From: Myxococcales bacterium
Lineage (GTDB): Bacteria > Myxococcota_A > Polyangia > Haliangiales > Haliangiaceae
Length of the DNA: 64,000 bases
Assembly: GCA_016706545.1 (NCBI GenBank)
Contig: JADJJK010000005.1
Location: 1 to 64,000, forward strand
Direction: 5' to 3'
Shown: positions 7,477 through 16,718 of the stretch, piece after piece
Layout of the letters: every line of letters starts with the position of its first letter
Numbering within the stretch: position 1 is the stretch's first letter
Notes under the pieces: model-generated
What the model was told of the DNA's origin: nothing
Database searches by the model: none
What the model saw: the letters and a program-made list of their open reading frames with translations, nothing else
Position numbers and translations under genes: made by a program

Positions 7477-10225
7477 CCGCCGGCGTGGTCCGCAGCGGCG
7501 CGCGCTCGGCTACCAGCGGCGCCAGGCGCGCGATGTCGTTGTCGTAGCCGCCAGCGGCGCGGTACCAGCGCAGGGCCAGCTCCGCCAGGCCCATCGCCTC
7601 GGCGCGGTCTGGGGACACCAGGGCGAGCTCTGCGCGCGCCCGCGCCACCCGACGCTCGTAGGTCGGCAGGGCGATGTTCTCGAGCGCGCGCACGGCCGCT
7701 GCCCGGGAGGCGCGCGCAGCGTGGAGGTCGCCGCGCGCGGTCTCAACTCGGGCCGCCAGCGCATACGCATCGGCGGCGTCGATGCGGTCGGCCAGGCCGG
7801 GCCGAGCCAGCGCGACCTCGGCGATGCGCAGGATGTCGGCGGGGAGCACTGGCGGCGCGCCCGGCGCGGGCGCATGCACGGACACGTAGGCGGCGGCGAG
7901 GTTGCCCTTCTCGCGCGGGGCGTTGGAGGTGGACTTGTAGCCGGAGGCCACGCGCATCCAGCGCACGGCCGCGACCTGATCTCCAAGCTCATCGGCGAGC
8001 CAGGCGGCTTCATAGGCGCAGATGGTGACCGACCGGGTCAGCGCCCAGCGCTGGTGGCCGGCGCACGCGGCCTCGACGAGCGCGCGGGCGCGCGCCGGGT
8101 GGAGCGTGGTCATCCCTTGCTGCTCGCGCGCCGACTCGGTCCTGGGGTGACCCGGGCCGAGGGTCAGCTCCAGCGAGCGCATGGTGTGTTCGTGCATCGC
8201 CTGCCGCTTCCGGTCATCGGGCTCGATGAGCGCCAGGTTCTGCGGGATGGCCAGAAGCTCGATGTCCTCCGCGCTGGCCTCGGCGGGGAGCGGGCGCTGG
8301 CCCAGCTCGGTCTGGGCCAGCGCGGCCTCGAAGAGCTGGCGTGCCTTGTCATGCTCTTCAGCCTGAAAGTAGCGCGAGCCGAGGTTGTTGAGCATGAGCG
8401 CGCGGCCAAAGCGCCCGCGCGCGCCGGAGCGCTCGGCGAGCAGGCGCATCACCATCCAGTGGTCGGGCGGATCTCGGTGCGGCGCCACCCAGATGAACCG
8501 GGCGTAGGCCTCCAGGGCGACGTCGTCCGCGAAGGACTGCAACGCCAGGGTCAGCGCGTGGGTCAAGGTCTCGCGCGCGGCGGCGCGATCCATCTCGCCG
8601 ATCTCGGCGCGCGCGCGCACCACCAAGGCGCGCGCGATGAGCGGCGCGTAGTCGGTGCCGTAGGCGGAGGCCACCGCGAACCCGGCCAGCCGGCGCGCCT
8701 CCGGGCGCTGGGCCAGCGTGAGCACCAGCGCGCGCTCCAGCTCGGGCACCAGCGCCGCCACTTTTGCGGCCACCTGCGGCGGCGGTGGGATGACCGCGGA
8801 ATCGTCGGCGGCGGCGCAGGCCGCGGCGGGAGGCAAGCTGCGGCGCGCGATCATCGCTGCGTTCAGGCCGTCCTGCGGCACCGAGGTCAAGAGGTCCGCC
8901 ACCGCGGCCAGCGAGCCCTTGGCGCGGGCCAGGCAAGCCAGGCGTCTCTCGTACATCGTGGGCGGCAGCTCCTTGCGCTCACGCGCCAGGCACGAGCGGC
9001 GGTGCTCCGCGGCCCACTCGTCCCGGTAGTGGTCCAGCGCCGCGCCGATGCCTTCGATCTCGACGTCGCCCAGCAGCTCGAGCGAGCGCAGGTGCTCGGT
9101 CATCGCGGCGCGCGCGGGCGCGGTCCACACCTGCGCGATCTCCTCGGCGCTGCCGGCGCACGGCTCCACCGCGGTCTCTTGCGCGCGGCTCCTTCCCACG
9201 GCGAACGCAGCGGCGGCGAAGCCGGCCACCGCCAGGGCGGCGGCGCGGCGGCGCCACAGCGTGCGCGGATCGCGCGCCAGCGCGTCGAGCACGGCCTGCA
9301 TGGAGGGGTGCCGCGCGTCGGCAGCCTCCGCGGTGCCGCGCGTGGTGATCGCGGTGATCCAGCCGGGGACCTTGCTGCGCGTCGCGGTCGCCAGCTCGCC
9401 CATCGCCTCGGCGATGGACAGGCAGAAGGCGTACTGATCGGTGGCGGTGGTGGCGTCGTCGCCGCGCTTTTGCTCTGGCGCCATGTAGCGCGGGGTGCCG
9501 GTGATGACGCGCAGCGCGGCGCTATCGCCAGCGGCACCGGCAGAGCCTGCGGAGCTGGCAGGGACTGCGGAGCTGGTAGGGCCTGCGGGCGCGGCCTCCG
9601 CTTGCGCCAGCCCGAAATCGAGCACGCGCACCCGGCCGTCGTCGCCGCGGATCACGTTGTCGGGCTTGAAGTCGCGGTGGATGATGCCAGCGCGGTGCGC
9701 GGCGGCCAGCCCCTCGCCGGCCTGGCGATAGGCGTCCAGGAGCGCGCGCGTGGACGCCGCCTTGCGCGCGAAGCTGCGCAACGTGGCGCCGCGCACCCAC
9801 TCCATGACCAGGTACACCTGGTCCCCCATCACGCCGACGTCATAGATCGGCACCACGTTGGGATGGGACAGCTTGGCCAGCGCCTGGCCCTCCGCCAGCA
9901 TGCGCTCGCGTGAGGCGCTGCCGCTGACCTGCATGAGCTTGAGCGCCACCCGTCGCTCGAGCTCCGGGTCCCAGGCGCCCCACACCATGCCCATGCCGCC
10001 AGCGCCCACCATCTCCAGGAGCTGGTAGCGGCCCACGCGCATGCCTTGCAGCGGCGGCTCGGCGCCGGGCTGGGGCGCGGGCGAGAGGGCGTCGCGCAAG
10101 ATCTCGGCGCGCGCGGCGCGTCCGCGCGGCCCCAGCGCGTCCATCGTGTGCTGCTGATCCGGATCGGCGAACGTCGGCTCACCCGGGGAGGGTGGCAGTG
10201 ACGAGTCGTCGCGCGCTCCGGACAT
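7451..10225 (-). CDS. Transmembrane Ser/Thr protein kinase with TPR-like C-terminus
   Basis: Predicted membrane-anchored eukaryotic-like Ser/Thr kinase, 924 residues. The catalytic domain runs from about 65 to 320: glycine loop GAGGMGMVW (74-82), Lys96 in VALKLM, HRDFKPDN near 180, DFGLA near 197, GTPRYMAPEQ. A hydrophobic segment (AALAVAGFAAAAFAVG) near 330-350 is probably the single membrane anchor. The remainder is helical with TPR-like arrays, as in myxobacterial STPKs. I prefer the ATG at 10225 because TACGAT (10233-10238) lies 7 nt upstream; the ATG at 10234 is the alternative. It overlaps the convergent ADYC gene by 26 bp. Close paralogue of the kinase ending at 44008 (shared EGQALAKLSHPNVVP and HRDFKPDN). 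Confidence 0.9.
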   Translation of the reverse strand: MSGARDDSSLPPSPGEPTFADPDQQHTMDALGPRGRAARAEILRDALSPAPQPGAEPPLQGMRVGRYQLLEMVGAGGMGMVWGAWDPELERRVALKLMQVSGSASRERMLAEGQALAKLSHPNVVPIYDVGVMGDQVYLVMEWVRGATLRSFARKAASTRALLDAYRQAGEGLAAAHRAGIIHRDFKPDNVIRGDDGRVRVLDFGLAQAEAAPAGPTSSAVPASSAGSAGAAGDSAALRVITGTPRYMAPEQKRGDDATTATDQYAFCLSIAEAMGELATATRSKVPGWITAITTRGTAEAADARHPSMQAVLDALARDPRTLWRRRAAALAVAGFAAAAFAVGRSRAQETAVEPCAGSAEEIAQVWTAPARAAMTEHLRSLELLGDVEIEGIGAALDHYRDEWAAEHRRSCLARERKELPPTMYERRLACLARAKGSLAAVADLLTSVPQDGLNAAMIARRSLPPAAACAAADDSAVIPPPPQVAAKVAALVPELERALVLTLAQRPEARRLAGFAVASAYGTDYAPLIARALVVRARAEIGEMDRAAARETLTHALTLALQSFADDVALEAYARFIWVAPHRDPPDHWMVMRLLAERSGARGRFGRALMLNNLGSRYFQAEEHDKARQLFEAALAQTELGQRPLPAEASAEDIELLAIPQNLALIEPDDRKRQAMHEHTMRSLELTLGPGHPRTESAREQQGMTTLHPARARALVEAACAGHQRWALTRSVTICAYEAAWLADELGDQVAAVRWMRVASGYKSTSNAPREKGNLAAAYVSVHAPAPGAPPVLPADILRIAEVALARPGLADRIDAADAYALAARVETARGDLHAARASRAAAVRALENIALPTYERRVARARAELALVSPDRAEAMGLAELALRWYRAAGGYDNDIARLAPLVAERAPLRTTPAATAAPATR

Positions 10226-10232
10226 CTCGACC

Positions 10233-10238
10233 ATCGTA
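10233..10238 (-). promoter_or_regulatory. Candidate -10 element for leaderless kinase start (TACGAT)
   Basis: TACGAT on the minus strand is separated by 7 nt from the ATG at 10225. It overlaps the alternative upstream ATG, which would then be untranscribed. This decides the start chosen for the kinase. Confidence 0.45.
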
Positions 10239-10277
10239 CCGCGGTCTCCGGCAAGAATCAGCGACGGACCGCGAGCT

Positions 10278-12902
10278 CTAACCAGCGAGGGCGCGGTCTC
10301 GGGCGGCGCGCCAGGTGGCCCAGGCGCGGACCTCGCTGTCGGCGTCCTGCGCCAGCCGCGCGACCAGATCCGCGGCGACCTCCAGGCGCCAGGTCACGGC
10401 GCTCCGCACGGCTGGGTCCGCGTCGTTGGCCAGGGACTCCACCAGCGCCGCCGGGGCGCTGGGGTTCTGCGCCACGGCGCGGCGAACAAAGGCCTCGGGA
10501 TCTGCGGCGAGCTGGATGAGCAACGGGGCGGGCGCGTGGACGCAGGACCCCGCCGCGGCTCGGGTCTCGGCGCGCGCGTCCTTTGCCCACCGGGTCAACG
10601 TCTCCGCTGGCACGCTCGCGGCGCCGCGCTCGGCGAGCTTGCGCTGCACCATGGCGGCGGGGTCTTCAAGGAGGCGCGTCACCAGCTCTTGCGGCAAGTC
10701 CGGCCGCGCGGCCAGGCGTGCGCGCGTGGGCGCGTAGCGCGCGTCAGCCAGGGCGCGCAGCGTGGGCTCGTCGGGCCACGGGTGCTCGGCGGCGGCGCGG
10801 CCCAGCAGATCGTCCAGCTCGTCGGCGGTGGGCGCGGCCGCTGCAATGGCCTCTGCCGCGAGGAGCGGCGAGGGATAGCCCGGGTGGGCCAGCGCGCGCG
10901 CGGTCACCAGGGTGACCAGCGCCGCCATGGGGGCGAGCTCCAGCAGCTCATCCGCCGGCGGTCGGCGCAGCCGTGGCCACATCGGCGCGATCTCCGCGAG
11001 GAGCGGTGGCACGCCGCTTGGGTCTGCGGAGACGGACCAGGACGCGGCCTCGGCGGCGGCGTGGTCGGTCTCGTCGTCGGCCTGGTCGGCTCCGTCGGTC
11101 CCGTCGGTCCCGTCGGGGGCCGGCGCGCGCAGCTCCGCGACGTACGGCTCCTCGAACTCGAGCTCTTCGGCTTCGCCCGGCAGCACCACCGGCGGGCGCA
11201 GCTCGAGCAGGTCGGCCGCCGCGGCGGCGAGCTGCGGGCGCTCGCCCAGCGCCAGCAGCACCGAGGTGGTGAGGTCTCCGGCCAGGCGAAGCTGCAGCAG
11301 GTCGGGCAAGTCCGCGCGCAGCGCCACCTGATAGCGCACGCGCTCCTGGGCATCGGTCGCCAGCGCGGCGAGCGCGCTCACCGGGAGCGCGGGGTTGGCG
11401 GCCACCGCCTCGCGCACCGCGGGGTCGGGGTCTCGCGCCAGCGCCAGGAGCGCGGTCGCGGACAGATCCCGGCGACGGGCGGCGGCCTCGCGCACGCAGG
11501 CGTGCGGATGAGCGGCCAGCGCGCTCAACAGCTCGCCGCCAGCGCTGCGGTTGCACGCCACCGCGCGCGCCACCCATGGCGCGGTGTGATGCTGCGGCCA
11601 GGCGGCGGCGAACCCGGCGAAGGACGCGAGCTCGTCCGCTGGCCACGCCGGGTGGCGGGCCAGCAGCTCCAGCACGAACAGCGCCTCCAGGTGATCGACG
11701 CGCGCGGCCCACAGCGTGGTGGCCGCGGTGCGCGCCTCGCGCAGCACCTTGACGCTGGCGCCGGGGTTGGTGGCCACCGCACATCGCACCTCGATGCGGC
11801 CGTCGCCGGCCAGCCAGGACAGCGCCAGCGCGGGCGCGTGGACGTTCTTGGCCAGGAGCCGGCGAATGCGCCACGAGCGATGCGTCATCAGCCGCTCGCC
11901 GGGTGGATAGCGATCGAGCGCCGCCGCCGCGTCGTCAGCCAGGCTCCACACCGTGAGCGCCTCGAGGATATCTTCCAGCCAGGACTCCGGCGCGCCGTCG
12001 GGCAAGGGCAGCTCGCCGTCCTGCCCGCTGACGTGGCGCTCGAGCCGCGCGATCAGCGCGTCTGCCTCGGACAGGCGGCCCGAGACCAGCTTCCACAGCG
12101 CCTGCGCGGCCAGGTCGGCGGCGGTGGCGTCGGGCCGGCCGGCGCGCTCGTCGAGCAGCGTGCCCCATCGCTCGAGCTGTTCGTGGATGGGGCTGGTCTG
12201 TCCTGGCGGCATCGCGCGGCGCATGCCCTCCATGAGGCCATCCACCAAGAGCTCGTCGAGCCAGCCCTCGTACCATGGCAGCAGCGGCGAGAGCGGCGTC
12301 ACCGGCCCACCCTCGGCGGAGCGGTCTTCCCACACCTCGCCGGCGCGCGGCCCGGTGAGCACCAGGAAGGTGAAGGCGCCGTCGCCCAGATCCGTGAGCG
12401 GCATGACGCCGTCGTGGAGCGCGGCCTCCGGGTGCGTCGCGGCGAACGGCAACGGGCGCGGGGCGCCATCGTCATCGCCCAGCGGTTGCCACGCCTCGGT
12501 GAGCAGAAAGGGCCGCTGCGGTAGCGGGCGCGGCGCGTCTGGCGCGAGGCCGGCGTCGTCCTCTTCGCCCGATTGCGCCGGCACCGGCAAGCCAGCGCCG
12601 AGCAGGCCGCCATCGGGGCCCGCGCCCGCGGTGCCCACGTGTTGCGCCAGCGCGCGGTACGCTGCGGGCAGCGCCACCCCGAGCGTCTGCTCCAGCGCTC
12701 GCAGCGCCGGCTCGTCGAGCGGCTCGGCCACCGCCAGCTCTGCGAGCTCCCCGCCGAGCGCGGCGCGGATCGCTCCGAGATCCGCGAGCTTGGCTGCGAT
12801 ACGGAGGGCGGCGGCTTCGGCGGCTTCGACGGAGATCACCGCCACAGCTTGCGGGAAGCGGGACAGCTCGCGCAAGCGCTGGCGCACTCCGGATCTGCGC
12901 AA
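10278..12902 (-). CDS. SMI1/KNR4-like protein with variant leucine-rich (LRV/HEAT) repeats
   Basis: Predicted cytoplasmic repeat protein, up to 874 residues. Residues about 60-260 look like a SMI1/KNR4 fold (LEQTLGVALPAAYRALAQHV, then PFLLTEAWQPL and FLVLTGPRAGEVWE), a fold frequent among toxin-immunity proteins. From about 320 to the end there are many roughly 24-residue units of the type LARDPDPAVREAVAANPALP, typical of LRV/HEAT-like solenoids. The middle (about 600-640) is acidic (DGTDGTDGADQADDE). The longest frame starts with TTG at 12902; a GTG at 12887 is equally possible. Divergent from the GST gene. A scaffold or immunity-like role is inference. Confidence 0.68.
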   Translation of the reverse strand: MRRSGVRQRLRELSRFPQAVAVISVEAAEAAALRIAAKLADLGAIRAALGGELAELAVAEPLDEPALRALEQTLGVALPAAYRALAQHVGTAGAGPDGGLLGAGLPVPAQSGEEDDAGLAPDAPRPLPQRPFLLTEAWQPLGDDDGAPRPLPFAATHPEAALHDGVMPLTDLGDGAFTFLVLTGPRAGEVWEDRSAEGGPVTPLSPLLPWYEGWLDELLVDGLMEGMRRAMPPGQTSPIHEQLERWGTLLDERAGRPDATAADLAAQALWKLVSGRLSEADALIARLERHVSGQDGELPLPDGAPESWLEDILEALTVWSLADDAAAALDRYPPGERLMTHRSWRIRRLLAKNVHAPALALSWLAGDGRIEVRCAVATNPGASVKVLREARTAATTLWAARVDHLEALFVLELLARHPAWPADELASFAGFAAAWPQHHTAPWVARAVACNRSAGGELLSALAAHPHACVREAAARRRDLSATALLALARDPDPAVREAVAANPALPVSALAALATDAQERVRYQVALRADLPDLLQLRLAGDLTTSVLLALGERPQLAAAAADLLELRPPVVLPGEAEELEFEEPYVAELRAPAPDGTDGTDGADQADDETDHAAAEAASWSVSADPSGVPPLLAEIAPMWPRLRRPPADELLELAPMAALVTLVTARALAHPGYPSPLLAAEAIAAAAPTADELDDLLGRAAAEHPWPDEPTLRALADARYAPTRARLAARPDLPQELVTRLLEDPAAMVQRKLAERGAASVPAETLTRWAKDARAETRAAAGSCVHAPAPLLIQLAADPEAFVRRAVAQNPSAPAALVESLANDADPAVRSAVTWRLEVAADLVARLAQDADSEVRAWATWRAARDRALAG

Positions 12903-13002
12903 ACGCGGGGTCGGTCCGGGGGAGCTGGGCGCAGCTCGCGGGTTTTGCGGGCCGCGACGCTACGCCTGGCCCGCGGCTGGTGCGTTCGCCGGGCGGTCGC
13001 GA

Positions 13003-13008
13003 TATGAA
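13003..13008 (+). promoter_or_regulatory. Candidate -10 element for leaderless GST start (TATGAA)
   Basis: TATGAA ends 7 nt before the ATG at 13016, matching the leaderless geometry seen at other genes. It overlaps the alternative ATG at 13004. Confidence 0.4.
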
Positions 13009-13015
13009 AGAGCGG

Positions 13016-13825
13016 ATGATCACGCTCTACGACAGCGCCTTCAGCCCGTTCGCTCGCAAGGTCCGGCTCGCTCTCGAGCACAAGCAGATCGAGTACCAGA
13101 GCCTCGATGGGTTGGCCTTGGTCAACCGCAAGGCGCTGGCGGCGGTCAACCGCCGCATGGAGGTGCCGGCGATCGATCATGACGGCATGGTGGTGGTGAA
13201 CTCGGCCGATATCATCGCGTATCTGGAGCGGCGCTGGCCGGCGCGCGCGCTGTACCCGGACCTCAACGCGGCGTGGGTGCATGCTCGGTCCTGGGAGCGC
13301 TGCGCCGACACCTTCGTGGACGCGATCCTGGTCAACGTGTCGTACTGGTCGTGGGCCAAGCGAGACGACGCCATGCCGGAGGGGCTGCACGAGTCCGCGC
13401 GCAAGGATCTGGAGCTGGTGTACGCCGCGCTGGAGCGCGATCTCGCCACCCGGGACTTCATCTCTGATGGCAAGCTGTCCATCGCCGACCTCGCCTTGTT
13501 CCCGCACATCACCGCGGCGCGGACGTTCCGCCTCGGCTACGACGCCGCGCGCTTCCCGCGCTTGCACGCCTGGCAAAAGCGCATGCGCGCGCTCCCGGCG
13601 ATGGCCGAAGACCTGGAGCGGATGAAGGCGTTCCTGGCCCAGCTCGGCGCCGCCAAGGGCAAGGACAGCTACGAGCGCACCAAGATCTTCTGGCGAGGAG
13701 ATCGCATCGAGTGGATGGTGGCGCACGGCTTCCACGCCTGGTTCGGCAACGAGATCCAGGCGCAGCGGGTGCAGTGGCCAGGGCCCTCGGTGCCGGCGCC
13801 GCTGCACGATCCCACGGCGGGGTAG
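13016..13825 (+). CDS. Glutathione S-transferase family protein
   Basis: Predicted cytosolic GST-fold protein, 269 residues. The thioredoxin-like N-domain reads MITLYDSAFSPFARKVRLAL, with the candidate catalytic Ser in SPFARK, then VPAIDH (cis-Pro) and NSADIIAYLE (glutathione-gamma-Glu contact). The helical C-domain carries DGKLSIADLALFPH, the N-capping ADxxL pattern. It is longer than a typical GST by a C-terminal extension of about 60 residues (KIFWRGDRIEWMVAHGF). The start at 13016 is preferred to 13004 because of the family N-terminus and the TATGAA element. A detoxification role follows from the family; the substrate is unknown. Confidence 0.88.
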   Translation: MITLYDSAFSPFARKVRLALEHKQIEYQSLDGLALVNRKALAAVNRRMEVPAIDHDGMVVVNSADIIAYLERRWPARALYPDLNAAWVHARSWERCADTFVDAILVNVSYWSWAKRDDAMPEGLHESARKDLELVYAALERDLATRDFISDGKLSIADLALFPHITAARTFRLGYDAARFPRLHAWQKRMRALPAMAEDLERMKAFLAQLGAAKGKDSYERTKIFWRGDRIEWMVAHGFHAWFGNEIQAQRVQWPGPSVPAPLHDPTAG

Positions 13826-13830
13826 CGCGG

Positions 13831-13875
13831 GCGTGCGTGCGTGCGTGCGTGCGGCGCGCGCTGCGCCCGCAGCGC
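13831..13875. terminator. (GCGT)n tract and GC hairpin between convergent genes
   Basis: A microsatellite of five GCGT units (13831-13852) is followed by a perfect GC stem GCGCTGCG/CGCAGCGC (13858-13865 and 13868-13875). It lies between the stops of two convergent genes. No T-run follows, so termination by this hairpin is only suggested. Confidence 0.4.
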
Positions 13876-13882
13876 AGCAGGG

Positions 13883-15232
13883 TTACCGGCGCACGCCCTC
13901 GCGCTGGGTCAACGGCGTCGCCTGGTCCACGCGCAAGATCTGGCGCGGCGGGAGCTGCGAGATGATGCGCCCCGGGTAGCGGTAGGTGAAGGTCATCAGC
14001 AGCGTGTTGCGCGACATCGACGGCAGGCTGATCATGCCATCCATGTCCTCCACGCCATCGAGCGTCTTTTGCCGGGAGTGCTGGAAGCGAAACGAGAACG
14101 TCATCTCTTCGCGCGGCACGTAGGCCACGCCCACGTCGAGGAGGCCGTTGAGCGTGGCGTTGGTCAGCTCGCCGCTGTCGGCGTTGATGACGCGCGAGCG
14201 CATCACCGCCAGGCCGCCGGAGGCCGTCCACTCCGGCGTGTCGGAGGGGCGGTCGGCGTTGAGCCAGGGCAGGGGCAGGTTCACGCTCAGCGCCGCGGAC
14301 TCGCCGACCGTCTCCTGCGCGATGAACGGGTTGGCGCTGACCGACCGCCCGAGCTGCAGCGTGGCGTTTCCCCACTCGGGCACGTAGTTGAGGTTGCCGC
14401 CGATCACGGGCACTGGCGTGAAGCCGGCGTCGCCGTCGATGGGGATCACCGCGACCAGCCCGCCATCCGCGCCCACCGACCAGCGCTGCGAGACGTCGCG
14501 CCGCCAGCGGATGCCGACGCGGCCGTCCATGCGCCGGTCTGGCTCGGCGGACACGCCCATGCTCTCGCCGCGATCGAAGGCGAGGAAGGTGACGCCGAGA
14601 TCCATGCCCATCGCGCTGTGCGCGAACGCATGGTCAAAGCCGCCCTGCGCGCTGAGCTGCACCGTGCCGACGTCGGGGGCGGCGCCCGCGCTGACCACCG
14701 TGTACGACGCGCCGAGCGACTGCCGCAGCGAGGTCTCCGGAGACAGGCTGTGCGCCAGCGCCTCGTCGGCGCGCATCGATACAGAGGTGACCTCGCCCGA
14801 GGGCGTGGGGCCGACCATCGTCTCGTTGGAGGGCTGCGAGGTGGAGAGGCTGGCGGTGGTGCCGCGCGACAGGCCGGCCGACAGCGCCAGCTCGGTCAGC
14901 GGGGTCAGCGAGATCGCCGCGCGATAGTCGCCCGAGAGCTGCACGCCCCAGGCCTCGCTGTGATCGACGAAGCCGTTGAGCGCCACGTTGGCCGACAGCT
15001 CGTGGGTGGTGCGCGGCGTGCCGTAGCTGGCCACCAGCCCCGGTGTCAGCGTGTACTGCACGTCGGCGGCCCGCGGCGTCATGCTGCCGTTGGGCGCGGA
15101 GAACACGTTGTCGGTGGCGCCGGCGGTGCCGTTGGCCACGAAGTGGATCTGATAGTCGTCCGCGGCCACCGGGGCGGTCGCGGTCATCCCTGCCGCCACG
15201 CCGCACAGGGCCCATCCAGTTGCACGTCGCAT
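13883..15232 (-). CDS. Outer-membrane beta-barrel protein
   Basis: Predicted outer-membrane barrel, 449 residues. A signal peptide (MRRATGWALCGVAAG to PVAADD) is followed by alternating amphipathic strands rich in Gly, Ser, Thr and aromatic residues (QIHFVANGTAGATDNVF, MTFSFRFQHSR, LLMTFTYRYPG). There is no plug or catalytic motif. The pattern resembles EpsL/TIGR03016-like barrels linked to polysaccharide export; that link is tentative because no such genes adjoin. The ATG at 15232 gives a proper signal peptide and has AAGGG a few bases upstream; the frame stays open for 64 codons further upstream but has no export signal. Confidence 0.72.
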   Translation of the reverse strand: MRRATGWALCGVAAGMTATAPVAADDYQIHFVANGTAGATDNVFSAPNGSMTPRAADVQYTLTPGLVASYGTPRTTHELSANVALNGFVDHSEAWGVQLSGDYRAAISLTPLTELALSAGLSRGTTASLSTSQPSNETMVGPTPSGEVTSVSMRADEALAHSLSPETSLRQSLGASYTVVSAGAAPDVGTVQLSAQGGFDHAFAHSAMGMDLGVTFLAFDRGESMGVSAEPDRRMDGRVGIRWRRDVSQRWSVGADGGLVAVIPIDGDAGFTPVPVIGGNLNYVPEWGNATLQLGRSVSANPFIAQETVGESAALSVNLPLPWLNADRPSDTPEWTASGGLAVMRSRVINADSGELTNATLNGLLDVGVAYVPREEMTFSFRFQHSRQKTLDGVEDMDGMISLPSMSRNTLLMTFTYRYPGRIISQLPPRQILRVDQATPLTQREGVRR

Positions 15233-15357
15233 GACCCTTACGTTGACGCCAAACCAGCGCGGACGCCAGCGATGGATGCGGCTGTCAGGCGGCTGGTGCA
15301 GGTCGCAGATTTTTCTTGCGCTTTTGGGTGCCGTGTTCGCCTCGGTTGGGCACGCGG

Positions 15358-15413
15358 GGCCACGTCGGGCGCACGCGGGCGATGCCGGGCACGCCGGCCA
15401 CGTCGGGCGCACG
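15358..15413. repeat. Two 18-bp direct repeats
   Basis: GGCCACGTCGGGCGCACG occurs at 15358-15375 and again at 15396-15413, with related partial copies between. It lies in the 188-bp gap upstream of the barrel gene, next to the stop of the HD-domain gene. Confidence 0.6.
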
Positions 15414-15420
15414 TCAGGGT

Positions 15421-15969
15421 TCACAGGTACGCGGCGTACTCGTCGATGCGCTCGGTCAGGCGCGCGGCCAGGAGCGGCGAGGCGTGGCCCAGGGCGCGCA
15501 AGATCAGCTGCGCTTCTTCGCGATACGCCACGCGCTTGTCCCGGGACCAGAACGCCGGGGGCGGCGCCAGGTTGGTGATGCGGTCCGCGAGCTTTATCAT
15601 CGCGGCCTCGGGCGGCTGCGCGAGGATGCGGCGCAGGCTGTCGGGCATCCGCTCGGCCTTGGGCAGGTCCGGGTTCTTCGACAGCGCCGCCACCACGTGG
15701 GCGACCTCTGGTCCCATCTCGGTGACCAGCGCGTCGAAGGTCAGCGCGGTGTCCTCCAGGATGTCATGCAGGAGCGCGCCTTGTACGGCCACGTCGGGCC
15801 GCGGCACTGGCTCGGCGGTGACCGCCGGCAACAGCTCCGCGCACACCGAGACCACGTGGACCAGGTACGGCAGGTCCTGGCCGGGCACCTTTTGCTCGTG
15901 GTGCCAGCGCGCGGCCAGGTGCAGCGCGCGGACGTAGCCCTCGGGGGACCAGCGCGGCGCGTCGCTCAC
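15421..15969 (-). CDS. HD-domain hydrolase, MESH1/SpoT-like alarmone hydrolase
   Basis: Predicted metal-dependent small alarmone hydrolase, 182 residues. Residues matching the SpoT/MESH1 hydrolase signature are His38 (PYLVHV), His68-Asp69 and Glu72-Asp73 (LLHDILED), and Asp129 (KLADRITN). There is no synthetase, TGS or ACT domain, so it is a stand-alone hydrolase of the (p)ppGpp type by family; other nucleotide substrates are possible. The start is GTG at 15969, overlapping the stop of the upstream esterase gene (GTGA), with GGAG 8 nt upstream. This implies translational coupling. No ATG is available near the N-terminus. Confidence 0.8.
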   Translation of the reverse strand: MSDAPRWSPEGYVRALHLAARWHHEQKVPGQDLPYLVHVVSVCAELLPAVTAEPVPRPDVAVQGALLHDILEDTALTFDALVTEMGPEVAHVVAALSKNPDLPKAERMPDSLRRILAQPPEAAMIKLADRITNLAPPPAFWSRDKRVAYREEAQLILRALGHASPLLAARLTERIDEYAAYL

Positions 15970-16682
15970 GGGCTCGTCTCCGGCGCGCTGCGCTCGGCGG
16001 CGGCGTGGAGCACGCGGCTCGCGCCGGTCAAGACCGTCGGCGGGATCTCGTGACCACCGTCGAACTCCACCCAGTCCACCGCGGCGCCGGCGGCGCGGAG
16101 CTGATCTCGCAGGCGCTGCGCCGCGGAGAACGCCAGCAGCGGATCGGCGCGCCCGTGCGAGAGCAAGATGGGCAGCTTGGTCACCGGCCCGGGGTTGCCC
16201 AGGCGCGGCGCCCAGGCCGCGCCGTTGATCGGCGTGCCGGACATCAGCACGAGGCCCGCGAGGTGCGCCGCGGCGCGCTCGTCCAGGTGCAGCGCCGTGT
16301 CGAGCGAGAGCATGGCGCCCTGCGAGAAGCCGCCCAGCACGATGGGGCCCGCGCCCTCGGCGATGACGCGCTCGAGCAGCCCGGTCACCAGGCGCCGCGC
16401 CGGCGCCAGCCCCGGCGGGATCTCCTGCGCGCGGTCGAGCTGCAGCGCGCGGTCGAGCTGCTCGAGATCGATCATCCACCAGGCGCGCGCGCCGCCGTAG
16501 AGGCCGGACAGCTCCAGCGGCGCCTCGGGGAACAGAAAGCGCGTCCCTGGCGGCGCCTCCAGGTAGCGCGCCAGATCGACGAGGTCATCTCCGGGGGCGC
16601 CAAAGCCGTGGAGCAGGATGACGGTCAACCCGCCAGGAGCCGTCTTGCCGACGGCACGAACCGTGAGACCTTGCGCAGACAC
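15966..16682 (-). CDS. Alpha/beta-hydrolase, phospholipase/carboxylesterase family
   Basis: Predicted cytosolic serine hydrolase, 238 residues. The nucleophile elbow GFSQG places Ser120; the acid is in HGRADPLL (about 185) and His in GGHEIPP (about 217). LLHGFGAPGDDL at 24-34 gives the oxyanion loop. The length and motifs fit the phospholipase/carboxylesterase (YpfH/EstB-like) family, which hydrolyses short acyl esters or lysophospholipids. Start is GTG at 16682, 6 nt after TATGCT (16689-16694), with no Shine-Dalgarno. The stop overlaps the HD gene by 4 bp, so the two form an operon. Confidence 0.85.
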   Translation of the reverse strand: MSAQGLTVRAVGKTAPGGLTVILLHGFGAPGDDLVDLARYLEAPPGTRFLFPEAPLELSGLYGGARAWWMIDLEQLDRALQLDRAQEIPPGLAPARRLVTGLLERVIAEGAGPIVLGGFSQGAMLSLDTALHLDERAAAHLAGLVLMSGTPINGAAWAPRLGNPGPVTKLPILLSHGRADPLLAFSAAQRLRDQLRAAGAAVDWVEFDGGHEIPPTVLTGASRVLHAAAERSAPETSP

Positions 16683-16688
16683 CGCGGC

Positions 16689-16694
16689 AGCATA
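16689..16694 (-). promoter_or_regulatory. Candidate -10 element for leaderless esterase start (TATGCT)
   Basis: TATGCT on the minus strand lies 6 nt before the GTG at 16682. The same hexamer at nearly the same distance precedes the starts at 38604 and 55296. Confidence 0.45.
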
Positions 16695-16718
16695 GCGGGT
16701 TTGCGCGCGGCGTGCCCG

